This document shows, piece by piece, positions 26,506 through 34,724 of a DNA stretch of 64,000 nucleotides. How positions within the stretch are numbered: the stretch's first letter is position 1; every line of letters starts with the position of its first letter. Source of the DNA: Cupriavidus sp. YR651 (GTDB lineage Bacteria; Pseudomonadota; Gammaproteobacteria; Burkholderiales; Burkholderiaceae); assembly GCF_900101625.1 (NCBI RefSeq), contig NZ_FMYZ01000009.1, forward strand, positions 143,162 to 207,161, in the 5' to 3' direction. The notes under the pieces are model-generated. The model was not told the DNA's origin. It did no database searches and saw only the letters and a list, made by a program, of their open reading frames with translations. Made by a program: the position numbers and the translations under genes.

Positions 26506-26575
26506 GGGAAGTCTCCTGTGAATGCAGCGGTCCGCCGGGCGGCCGCTGTCTTTTCGATGGGAAGGATTGGCGAAA

Positions 26576-27472
26576 TCAAACGTTGCCGAAGTCGTAGAGT
26601 CGAGCCGGATTGGTCACCAGCACACGTTCTCGCGCGGCCGCATCCGGCAGCCAGCGCGCCAGCAGGTTGAACAGCACGCCGTCGTCGGGCATCTGCGCGG
26701 CTTCGAAGTAATTGATGTGAGGCCAGTCGGAGCCCCACACCACCTGCCCGGGATTGGCCGCCAGCAGCGCGGCGACAAATGGATCGACCTCGTGATATGG
26801 CGCACCTGCGGGCTGCAGCCGATCCGCGCCGGAGATCTTGGTCCACGCCACGCCCTCCGCCAGCAGCGCGCACAGCGCCTGGAAGCCGGCATCGGCCACG
26901 CCGCGTGCCGTGGCCATGCGGCCCATGTGGTCGATGACCAGCGGCAGCCCCACCGCCTTCAGTCGTGGCGCCAGCGTCACCAGATCCGGCGCGTGGATCC
27001 AGATCTGCGCGTGCCAGCCGCGCTCGGCCAGCCGGGGCGCCAGCGCCTCGAGCACCTCGATGCCCACGCCGTTGCGATACACCGCGTGGCCACCCATCTG
27101 GTAGAGGTTGATGCGCACGCCGCGCACCCCGGCCGCATGCCACGCATCGAGTTCGGCGTCGCTGGTATCGGCGGCGGGCACGACGATGCCGCGCAGGCGT
27201 GTGGGGTATTTGCGCAGCGCATCGGTCACCACGCTGTTGTCGGTGCCGCTGGCGCTGGCCGTCACCAGTACGCCGCGCGTCAGGCCGAGTTCGTCCAGAT
27301 GGGCGATGAATGCGTCGGCGGGATGCTCGGCCGGCGTGTAGCTGCGGTCCAGCGCGAGCGGATAGCGTACAAACGGCCCGAATACGTGGGCGTGGCTGTC
27401 GCACGCGCCGGGCGGCGCGCGGAACGCCGGCGCTGCGATGGTTTTCAGCGGAGGGAGGCAGGGACGCGTCAT
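26576..27472 (-). CDS. amidohydrolase-family protein, 2-pyrone-4,6-dicarboxylate lactonase-like
   Basis: A 298-residue TIM-barrel hydrolase of the amidohydrolase_2/LigI type. CDSHAHVFGP carries the first-strand His pair, VIDHMGRM the later His, and VWGSDWPHINYF the catalytic Asp region with the GSDWPH signature of PDC lactonases. Such enzymes open lactone rings of dicarboxylates or muconolactone-like compounds. It starts 19 nt after the preceding Bug gene, so it belongs to the same operon. The exact substrate is unknown. The presence of the Tcu genes upstream suggests a tri- or dicarboxylate lactone. Confidence 0.8.
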   Translation of the reverse strand: MTRPCLPPLKTIAAPAFRAPPGACDSHAHVFGPFVRYPLALDRSYTPAEHPADAFIAHLDELGLTRGVLVTASASGTDNSVVTDALRKYPTRLRGIVVPAADTSDAELDAWHAAGVRGVRINLYQMGGHAVYRNGVGIEVLEALAPRLAERGWHAQIWIHAPDLVTLAPRLKAVGLPLVIDHMGRMATARGVADAGFQALCALLAEGVAWTKISGADRLQPAGAPYHEVDPFVAALLAANPGQVVWGSDWPHINYFEAAQMPDDGVLFNLLARWLPDAAARERVLVTNPARLYDFGNV

Positions 27473-27491
27473 GGCAAGGTTCGGGTAGCGG

Positions 27492-28475
27492 TTAGTCCGG
27501 CGCCTTCAGGCGGCCGGCGGCGGCAAGCGTCTGGGCGCGCGCGTCCTCGCGTTGCAGCGAGGCCAGCAATTCCTGCGGCGAGGAAGACTGCGCCACGCTA
27601 CCCACGCTCAGCAGGCGGCTCTTGACGCTGCCTTCGGCCAGCACCTTGCGCAGCGCACCGTTGATCGCATCGACCACGGCGGCAGGCGTGCCCACTGGTG
27701 CCAGCAACCCGGTCGCCGTCGTGGCCTCGAAGTTGGCCAGGCCCGCCTCGCGCAACGTCGGCACCTTCGACAGCGCCGGGTCCCGTTCGCGCGACATCAC
27801 CGCCAGCGCACGCAACGCGCCGGACTGGATATGCGGCGCGGAGCTGGTCAGCTGATCCACCACCAGGTCGATCTGGCCACCCATCAGGTCGATCAGCGCC
27901 GGGGCCGACCCCTTGTAAGGGACCTCGTTGAGCCGGATCTTCGCGGCGTCCTCGAGCTGCAACGCGGCCATATGGTTGGTCGTGCCGGGGCCGGCATGGC
28001 CCACCGTCACCTTGCCCGGGTTCGCGCGCGCATGGGCCAGCAGCGCGGCGATGTCCCGGAAGCGCGTGTCGTTGCCCTTCACCACGACCACGAGCGCCGT
28101 GGTGGAGACCAGCCCGACCGGACTGAAACTGGCGAGCTTGAAGCTGGTGCGCGTCATCTTGGGCAGCACGACGATGGCGTTCGGCGTGGTCACCAGCAGC
28201 GTGCTGCCATCCGGCTCCGCGCGCGATACCGCCGTGGCACCGATCACGCCGCCGGCACCGGGCCGGTTGTCGACGATCACGTTGCGGCCCAGCGTTTGCT
28301 CCAGCGCCGGCGCAATCGCACGTGCCACCACATCGAGATTGCCGCCCGGGGCGAACGGCACCACCAGCGTGACCGGCTTGTTAGGAAGGCCCTGCGCCCG
28401 CGCCAACAGCGCATGGGGGGCCACGCCGAGCGCGAGCATCTGCGCCAGCATGCGTCTGCGGTTGATCTGTCTCAC
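27492..28475 (-). CDS. Bug-family tripartite tricarboxylate transporter receptor
   Basis: A 327-residue periplasmic binding protein. The signal peptide is RRRMLAQMLALGVAPHALLARAQG, perhaps with weak Tat character. LPNKPVTLVVPFAPGGNLDVVARAIAP, RPGAGGVIGATAVSRAEPDG and VPYKGSAPALIDLMGGQIDLV mark the Bug family. It is more divergent than the other two receptors in the window, so it probably binds a different ligand. A 110-bp inverted-repeat element lies in the 211-bp gap between the aldolase gene and this one. No TctAB membrane components are visible. Confidence 0.9.
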   Translation of the reverse strand: MRQINRRRMLAQMLALGVAPHALLARAQGLPNKPVTLVVPFAPGGNLDVVARAIAPALEQTLGRNVIVDNRPGAGGVIGATAVSRAEPDGSTLLVTTPNAIVVLPKMTRTSFKLASFSPVGLVSTTALVVVVKGNDTRFRDIAALLAHARANPGKVTVGHAGPGTTNHMAALQLEDAAKIRLNEVPYKGSAPALIDLMGGQIDLVVDQLTSSAPHIQSGALRALAVMSRERDPALSKVPTLREAGLANFEATTATGLLAPVGTPAAVVDAINGALRKVLAEGSVKSRLLSVGSVAQSSSPQELLASLQREDARAQTLAAAGRLKAPD

Positions 28476-28576
28476 TCCTTCTCCTTTGGGGGCTTTCTTC
28501 TATGTCTGATAAGGAAGGTGAGGCCGCCGTCGTTTCCCGTTCCACGCGACCTCGAGGGGAATCTCTCACCGTCTTT

Positions 28577-28686
28577 GCGGTGCTATGAAATGAAGCGATA
28601 GCGGTCCTGGTCAGGCGCGGCCGCAGACAGTACAAGTGGTACGGCAAGGCCGCGCAACGACGCCAGGATCTTTTTGAAGCGACCTC
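28577..28686 (-). mobile_element. short inverted-repeat element, copy A (MITE-like, internally deleted)
   Basis: Read on the minus strand this begins GAGGTCGCTTCAAAA directly after the TAG stop of the aldolase gene. It matches the element at 59287 for about 69 bases with one visible mismatch (ending CTGTCTGCGGCCGC). It then skips about 80 bases present in copy B and resumes at CCAGGACCGCT...TCGCTTCAT. The far end is a degraded terminal repeat. The size and terminal repeats suggest a small non-autonomous mobile element. Confidence 0.7.
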
Positions 28687-29475
<789 letters not shown>

Positions 29476-29528
29476 GATGGGTCTCCTTTGAATTCAGCGT
29501 TATTTGGGGCACCGGGGTGAGTCTTGTT

Positions 29529-30701
29529 TTAGTCCGAGCCGAGGGCCAGGTCATTCGACCGGCGCTTTTCGATGTGGTACTTCAGCAGGGCCGCGCTGCG
29601 ATAGATGCCGTGTGCGAACTTGCCGTATGGCAGCGTCAGGAACAGCGCCATCACGATGCCGAGGTGCACGGCCAGCAGCGACGCCATCGCGGCGGAATCG
29701 CGCCAGGCCAGCAGCGCCAGGCCGCTTGCGCTGGTCAGGAACAGCAGCGCGATGAAGCCACGGTCCATCGGCTTCTGCTCCGGATCGCCCGTGCGCGGGT
29801 CGCGCCGCATATTGAGCCAGAACAGCCCGGCCGTGCCGATCAACAGGCCGATGCCGCCCACCGTGCCCAGCAGCACCGGCAGGCTGGTCACCGGATACGG
29901 CGCGTGCAGGTCCAGCAGGTAGTGATACAGCGTGGCGACCGCCGTGGCGGCGAAGCACAGCATGAAGCCATAGAATGTGAAATGGTGGAAGCGCCGGCGC
30001 AGCAGCGTGAAGGCATCGTCCGCGTTGTTGCAGCCCTGTCCGTGGCCGCCATCGAGGTACTTGAGCCGCAACGCGTCATGCGCCGCGCCACCGACCGCCG
30101 CGCCGCGCGCTTCGCCCGGCCGCGTGCCCGGCGACACCTGCCGCCAGAACCGCGTCACCCCTGCCCCCAGCGCCAGCATCGCGAACAGGAACACCACGCC
30201 GAACATCGCCGCCAGCAGGTTATGCGGGAAGATCGCGTAGAAATTGCCGGCCAGCGGCGCGTGCAGCAGGCTGCCGCGCATCGCCAGCACCATCAGCAGG
30301 AACAGCGCCAGGCCACCGGCCATCGCCAGCGCGGTAACCAGCCCGGCACGGCGATACAGGCCGCCAAGGGCCGCCGGAAACGCGTAGTCGCCATAGGTCT
30401 GCACGCGCACCTTCGCCATTGCCTGCGGGATGTTGACCGCGAATTCGTGCGGCGGCGCGTACTGGCACGCGTGGTAGCAGGCGCCGCAGTTGTGGCAGAG
30501 GTTGGCCAGGTAGTGGATGTCGGCCTTGCCGAATTCCAGCCGCCGCGTCATGGCGGGAAAGACCGCGCAGAAGCCCTCGCAATAGCGGCAGGCGTTGCAG
30601 ATCTGCAGCGTGCGGGCGACCTCGCCTTCGTCGGTGGTCAGCGGCAATGCGCCCTGCGCCAGCGCCGCCGCCTCGCGCGTCAGCGCTTCAAGATGTTGCA
30701 T
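29529..30701 (-). CDS. tcuB: tricarballylate-utilisation membrane iron-sulfur protein TcuB
   Basis: Electron-transfer partner that reoxidises the flavin of TcuA and passes electrons to the membrane. It has 390 residues. There are two [4Fe-4S] sites: Cys35, 38, 41, 45 (CNACRYCEGFC) and Cys69, 72, 75, 79 (CHNCGACYHAC). Six hydrophobic segments follow with His residues that could ligate haem b (FHHFTFYGF, LYHYLLDLHAPYP). ATG 30701 is used; it overlaps the end of tcuA by 14 nt, so the two are translationally coupled. The frame is open upstream, but that part is only the tcuA overlap. Confidence 0.88.
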   Translation of the reverse strand: MQHLEALTREAAALAQGALPLTTDEGEVARTLQICNACRYCEGFCAVFPAMTRRLEFGKADIHYLANLCHNCGACYHACQYAPPHEFAVNIPQAMAKVRVQTYGDYAFPAALGGLYRRAGLVTALAMAGGLALFLLMVLAMRGSLLHAPLAGNFYAIFPHNLLAAMFGVVFLFAMLALGAGVTRFWRQVSPGTRPGEARGAAVGGAAHDALRLKYLDGGHGQGCNNADDAFTLLRRRFHHFTFYGFMLCFAATAVATLYHYLLDLHAPYPVTSLPVLLGTVGGIGLLIGTAGLFWLNMRRDPRTGDPEQKPMDRGFIALLFLTSASGLALLAWRDSAAMASLLAVHLGIVMALFLTLPYGKFAHGIYRSAALLKYHIEKRRSNDLALGSD

Positions 30702-32136
30702 GTTCTGTTTCCTGTGATGCCTGTCGGGCGCCAGCCCGTGCCGCCCCGCGTCTGATTGCAGCGGCGGCAGCTGCCGCCTGCGTGCCCGCGATGCGGCCAA
30801 ATGCGGTGCCGATCGCCATGCCGACGCCCGCCGTATAGCCCTTGCCCAGCACGTTGCCGGCCATCATCTCGCCGGCCACGAAAAGGTTCTCGCTCGGCTT
30901 GCCGCCGAAATGCACGGCCGATTCGTCGTTCACCTTCAGGCCCAGATAGGTAAAGGTGATGCCCGGACGCAGCGCGTAGCCGTAGAACGGTGCCGTATCG
31001 AGCGGCCGGGCCCAGTGGGTCTTGGCCGGCGTCACGCCTTCGGTGTGGCAGTCGTCGAGCACCGTGTGGTCGAACTTGCCGACGCGGCAGGCGGCGTTGT
31101 ATTCGTTGATCGTGCGCATGAAGGTGGCTTCATCGAGCCCCAGCTTGCGCGCCAGCTCCGGCAGCGTGTCGGCGGTCACACCGGGGAAAACCGGCGGCAT
31201 GAAGCGGCCCACGGCCTTGGCGTCGATGATGGAGTAGCCGATCTGCCGCGGCTGCTGGGCGACCAGGCGGCCCCAGATCGCATATCGCTTGGGCCAGAAG
31301 TCCTCGCCTTCGTCGTAGAAGCGCTCGGCGTTGGCGTTCAGCACCACGCCCAGCGACACGCAATCGATCCGCGTGCAGATGCCGCCGTCATAGAGCGGCG
31401 CGCGCGCGTCGATGGCCACGCAGTGGGACTGCGACGGATCGCCGATGGCGTCGGCGCCCGCTTCGATCATGTACTTCAGCAGCACGCCCATGTTGAAGCG
31501 CGTGCCACGGATCAGGAAATTGTCGGCCGGCCATTCGCCGCGTTCGTTCTGGCCCCAGGCCTCGCGCAGCCACTCGCGGTTCGATTCGAAACCGCCGGCA
31601 GCCAGCACGCAGGTGCGGGCCTCGATGCGTTCGTCGCCGATGCGGGCGGCCACGAAGCGGTCTCCATCGAGCTCGATCGCGTCCACCGGCGCGTTGTAGC
31701 GAATCTGGACGCCGAGCTTTTCGGCGCTGCGATAGTACGCATTGACCAGTGCCTTGCCGCCACCCATGAAAAAGGCGTTGGTGCGCGCCACGTGCAGCGC
31801 GCCGGACAGCGGCGGCTGGAAGTGCACGCCGTGGCTGCGCATCCAGTCGCGGCAGGTGGAAGACGCGCGGATGGCCAGCCGTGCGAGGTGCTCGTCGGTC
31901 AGGCCGCCGGTTACCTTCAGCAGGTCTTGCCAGTATTCCTCTTCCGGGTAGGCGTCGACGAGCACGTCTTGCGGCGCATCGTGCATGCAGCGGAGGTTGC
32001 GGGTGTGCTGGGAATTGCCGCCACGCCATTCTCGGGGCGCGGCTTCGAGCAGCATCACGCTGGCGCCGGCTTCCCGGGCCATGAGGGCTGCGCAGAGGGC
32101 GGCATTGCCGCCGCCGATCACCAGGACGTCGATCAT
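30688..32136 (-). CDS. tcuA: FAD-dependent tricarballylate dehydrogenase TcuA
   Basis: Flavoprotein of the fumarate-reductase/succinate-dehydrogenase fold that oxidises tricarballylate to cis-aconitate in characterised members. It has 482 residues. FAD motif VLVIGGGNAALCAALMAREAG starts at residue 4. RGGNSQHTRNLR, VLAAGGFESNREWL and GEMMAGNVLGKGYTAGVGMAIGTAFGR are the family signatures, the last also contacting FAD. It heads the leftward tcuAB-aldolase genes. A LysR gene lies upstream on the same strand, as in the tcuRABC cluster of Salmonella. The MFS permease TcuC of that cluster is replaced here by Bug receptors. Confidence 0.9.
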   Translation of the reverse strand: MIDVLVIGGGNAALCAALMAREAGASVMLLEAAPREWRGGNSQHTRNLRCMHDAPQDVLVDAYPEEEYWQDLLKVTGGLTDEHLARLAIRASSTCRDWMRSHGVHFQPPLSGALHVARTNAFFMGGGKALVNAYYRSAEKLGVQIRYNAPVDAIELDGDRFVAARIGDERIEARTCVLAAGGFESNREWLREAWGQNERGEWPADNFLIRGTRFNMGVLLKYMIEAGADAIGDPSQSHCVAIDARAPLYDGGICTRIDCVSLGVVLNANAERFYDEGEDFWPKRYAIWGRLVAQQPRQIGYSIIDAKAVGRFMPPVFPGVTADTLPELARKLGLDEATFMRTINEYNAACRVGKFDHTVLDDCHTEGVTPAKTHWARPLDTAPFYGYALRPGITFTYLGLKVNDESAVHFGGKPSENLFVAGEMMAGNVLGKGYTAGVGMAIGTAFGRIAGTQAAAAAAAIRRGAARAGARQASQETEHATS

Positions 32137-32348
32137 GGCCGGACGCCCTGGCAGCAGGAATTTTTATGGGGAAGGGACACGACTTTCTCGGGCTTTTTGG
32201 AGTCTGTCCGGGACTGTAGCGGGCGGGCGGGACGCTGCTAAGCCCTTGTCCGACATGGGGGCATCACGATTCGTGATGGGGTGCGGGCGGCCGGACAGGC
32301 CTCGTTTTCAGCGGTGGCGCAGCGAGGCCGGGGGACGACGGGCCAAGG

Positions 32349-32417
32349 CGACAAAAGGGACGAGAGCGACAAAAAAGCGCGACGAAAAAGCGCGACAAAA
32401 AAAAACGAGGCAAAAAA
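32349..32417. repeat. irregular GCGACAAAAA-type repeats (T-tracts on minus strand)
   Basis: Blocks such as GCGACAAAAGG, GCGACAAAAAA, GCGCGACGAAAAA and GCGCGACAAAAAAAAA repeat about five times. On the minus strand they read as successive GTCGC plus poly-T blocks, immediately after the LysR terminator hairpin. A series of back-up termination sites is one explanation. Confidence 0.6.
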
Positions 32418-32433
32418 GCGCCGAAAGCGGCGC
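32412..32433 (-). terminator. intrinsic terminator of the tcu LysR gene
   Basis: On the minus strand GCGCCG, loop CTTT, CGGCGC, then TTTTTT. The 6-bp GC stem lies 22 nt after the stop of the LysR gene at 32455. Further poly-T blocks follow. Confidence 0.8.
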
Positions 32434-32454
32434 CCGGGCCCGCGTGTCAGCCAG

Positions 32455-33396
32455 TCAGCCCTCCAGCAACCGCGCGCCACGCCAGCCACCTGACTTGACG
32501 AGTCCCCGTGCCGTATCGGCCAGCACCACGCGCAGCGCCAGCGCGGCCGGCGACAGTTCGTCGTCGGACAGGCTGCACAGCAGGTTCTGCCGGCCCACCT
32601 CGGGATCGTCGATCTGGGCCAGATGGAAGCGCGTTTCCGCATCGGGATACCGCCCCACCGCTGCCCACGGCTGGAGCGTGGCGCCGAAGCCCATGTCCAC
32701 GGCATCCATCAGCATGGCCAGCGAGTCGATCTCCTGCACCACGCGCGGCGCCACCTTGGCGCGGGCGAACGCCGTATCCAGCGTGCTGCGCAGGCCGTGC
32801 ACGCCAGTCGGCATGATCAGCGGGATCTCGGCCAGGTCGGCCATGCCCAATTGCGTGGAGGGCTCCGCCTTGCCTTGCGGCAGCGCCTGGCGCGACTGGA
32901 TCAGGAACAGCGTTTCCTCCAGCAGCGGAATCACCGTCCAGCGCCGCGCCGCGTTGGTATCGAACAGAACCGCCAGGTCAAGCTGGCGGGCGTTGAGCAT
33001 GGCGGTCAGGTGCCCGGACAGGCTTTCCACGATATGCAGCCGTACATCGGGATAGCGCTCGCGCATCGCGCGGATCAGCGGCACGCCGATCACGGATGCA
33101 GTGGTCGGCGCCAGGCCGACGCTGACGGTCCCGGTCAACCGGGCCTGATGGGCGGCGCGCCGGGCCTGCTCGGCATGACGCAGCGTGAGCTGGGCCTCGT
33201 GGAAAAAGGCGAGGCCGGCCTCCGTGGGCGTCACGCCATGCGGCGTGCGGCGCAGCAAGCGGGTCGCCAACTCCCCCTCCAGCCGGCTGATCTGCTGGCT
33301 GACGGCCGACTGCACCATGTCAAGTTCGAGCGCCGCCCGGCTCATGCTGCCGAGTTCGACCACCCGCACGAAATACTGAAGCTGGCGCAATTCCAT
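32455..33396 (-). CDS. LysR-family regulator of the tcu genes (TcuR-like)
   Basis: A 313-residue LysR regulator of the Nac/CbI-like group. HTH region: QLQYFVRVVELGSMSRAALELDMVQSAVSQQISRLEGEL. The substrate domain follows with LTGTVSVGLAPTTASVIGVPLI and MPTGVHGLRSTLD. It precedes tcuA on the same strand, the order seen in tcuRAB clusters, so it is probably the tricarballylate- or citrate-responsive activator. A strong terminator separates the two transcripts. The effector is inferred, not visible. Confidence 0.85.
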   Translation of the reverse strand: MELRQLQYFVRVVELGSMSRAALELDMVQSAVSQQISRLEGELATRLLRRTPHGVTPTEAGLAFFHEAQLTLRHAEQARRAAHQARLTGTVSVGLAPTTASVIGVPLIRAMRERYPDVRLHIVESLSGHLTAMLNARQLDLAVLFDTNAARRWTVIPLLEETLFLIQSRQALPQGKAEPSTQLGMADLAEIPLIMPTGVHGLRSTLDTAFARAKVAPRVVQEIDSLAMLMDAVDMGFGATLQPWAAVGRYPDAETRFHLAQIDDPEVGRQNLLCSLSDDELSPAALALRVVLADTARGLVKSGGWRGARLLEG

Positions 33397-33542
33397 CTGG
33401 CTCCCCCGAATTCCCGCATGCGCCGAACCCGCCCACGCCGGCGGGGGTTCGGTCCTGGATGTTTCCGGGTCTTATACCAGATGTGCGGCCACGCATTCGA
33501 CTGGAGCGTCGGTGCGCGTGGCCCGCATCGCGCCGACGGCCG

Positions 33543-34703
33543 TCAGGCTCGCGCTTTCTCCGGCCGCTGCGAGAACGTGCGCTCGAACACCGATTCGGCG
33601 ATGCGGTTCTTCAGGATCTCGATCGATCCGCCCGCGATCATCCAGCCACGGCAACGGCGTTGGCAGTATTCCACCAGTTCCTCCTGGCTGTAGCCCATGC
33701 CGCCCATCACCTGCAGCGCTTCATTGGCGATATCGAAACCAGCCTGGTTGCAGAAGGCCTTGGCGATGGCCGTTTCCTCGGCGGACGGGATGCCGCTGTC
33801 CGCGTTGGCAGCGGCGCGGTACAGCAGCAACTGGCCCGCATCGAGCTTCATCTTCATCTCGGCGAACTTCCATTGCAGCCCCTGGAACTCGCAAAGCAGC
33901 CGGCCGAACTGCTTGCGCTGCATCGCCCATTGGCGCGCCACCTCGTACGCGTAGCGGCCGAGCGCCAGCGAGCGGGCGGTGTTGCCCATGCGCTCCACGT
34001 TGAAGCCGGCGATCTGCTTCTTGAAGCCGCCCTCGCCCAGCAACACGTCCTCGGGGCCGACATAGACATCCTCGAAATAGATCTGCGCCCATTCCTCGCC
34101 CGACATGAAGCGCGAGCGCTGGCCGATGCGCACGCCCGGCGCCTTGGTGTCGATCAGCACCGACCCGATGCCGCCCACGCCGGGGCCAAAGCGTACATAG
34201 GTCAGGATCACATCGGCGTGCGGACCGTGGGTCGTGAAGATCTTGCTGCCCTGGATGCGGAAGCCCTCGCCATCCGGCGTGGCGGTGGTCTTCAGCTCGG
34301 TCACGGCGGAGCCGGCTTCCGGCTCGGTCATGCCGACGGAAATCAGCGCCTCGCCCTGCAGCAGCGGCGTCAGCCATTTGGCCTTCTGCGCGGCGGACCC
34401 ATACTCGGCCAGCACGCGGATGGCACCGAAGTTGCCGGCCTGAATGACGTCCGCGCTGCGCGGGCATTGCGCGGCAACGGCCTGGATGGCGATGATCGCG
34501 TCCATCAGCGTGCCGCCCTGCCCGCCATCCGCCTCGGCGATCGTGATACCCAGCAGGCCCTGCGCGGCCATTTTCCTGGCCACCTCCCACGGGTATTCGT
34601 CGGTGTGGGCGCGCTGGCGGGCGCCCGGCTTCAGTTCCTTTTCGGCAAACCGGCTGACGGCGTCCTGGAATTCCTGTTGTTCCGGGGTGAGTTTGAAGTG
34701 CAT
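33543..34703 (-). CDS. acyl-CoA dehydrogenase family protein with atypical active site
   Basis: A 386-residue FAD flavoprotein of the acyl-CoA dehydrogenase family. FAD and substrate segments include VGMTEPEAGSAVTELKTTA, FTTHGPHADVILTYVRF and RKQFGRLLCEFQGLQWKFAEM. The C-terminal segment that usually reads YEGTxEI with the catalytic Glu instead reads MIAGGSIEILKN (Gly358-Gly359), so the base must lie elsewhere, as in isovaleryl-CoA dehydrogenase, or the chemistry differs, as in CaiA-like reductases. It is 21 nt downstream of the CoA ligase gene, with which it likely works. Confidence 0.85.
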   Translation of the reverse strand: MHFKLTPEQQEFQDAVSRFAEKELKPGARQRAHTDEYPWEVARKMAAQGLLGITIAEADGGQGGTLMDAIIAIQAVAAQCPRSADVIQAGNFGAIRVLAEYGSAAQKAKWLTPLLQGEALISVGMTEPEAGSAVTELKTTATPDGEGFRIQGSKIFTTHGPHADVILTYVRFGPGVGGIGSVLIDTKAPGVRIGQRSRFMSGEEWAQIYFEDVYVGPEDVLLGEGGFKKQIAGFNVERMGNTARSLALGRYAYEVARQWAMQRKQFGRLLCEFQGLQWKFAEMKMKLDAGQLLLYRAAANADSGIPSAEETAIAKAFCNQAGFDIANEALQVMGGMGYSQEELVEYCQRRCRGWMIAGGSIEILKNRIAESVFERTFSQRPEKARA

Positions 34704-34724
34704 GAGCGTCTCCGAATCTGAATC

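Larger units (their letters stand above)
32137..32454. other. gap between tcuA and its LysR regulator, with T-rich repeats
   Basis: The tcuA-proximal part (32137-32330) should hold the tcuA promoter; no clear -35/-10 pair stands out. The remainder (32347-32417) is an unusual A-rich run on the + strand built of near-repeats of GCGACAAAAA, leading into the terminator of the LysR gene. Confidence 0.5.
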
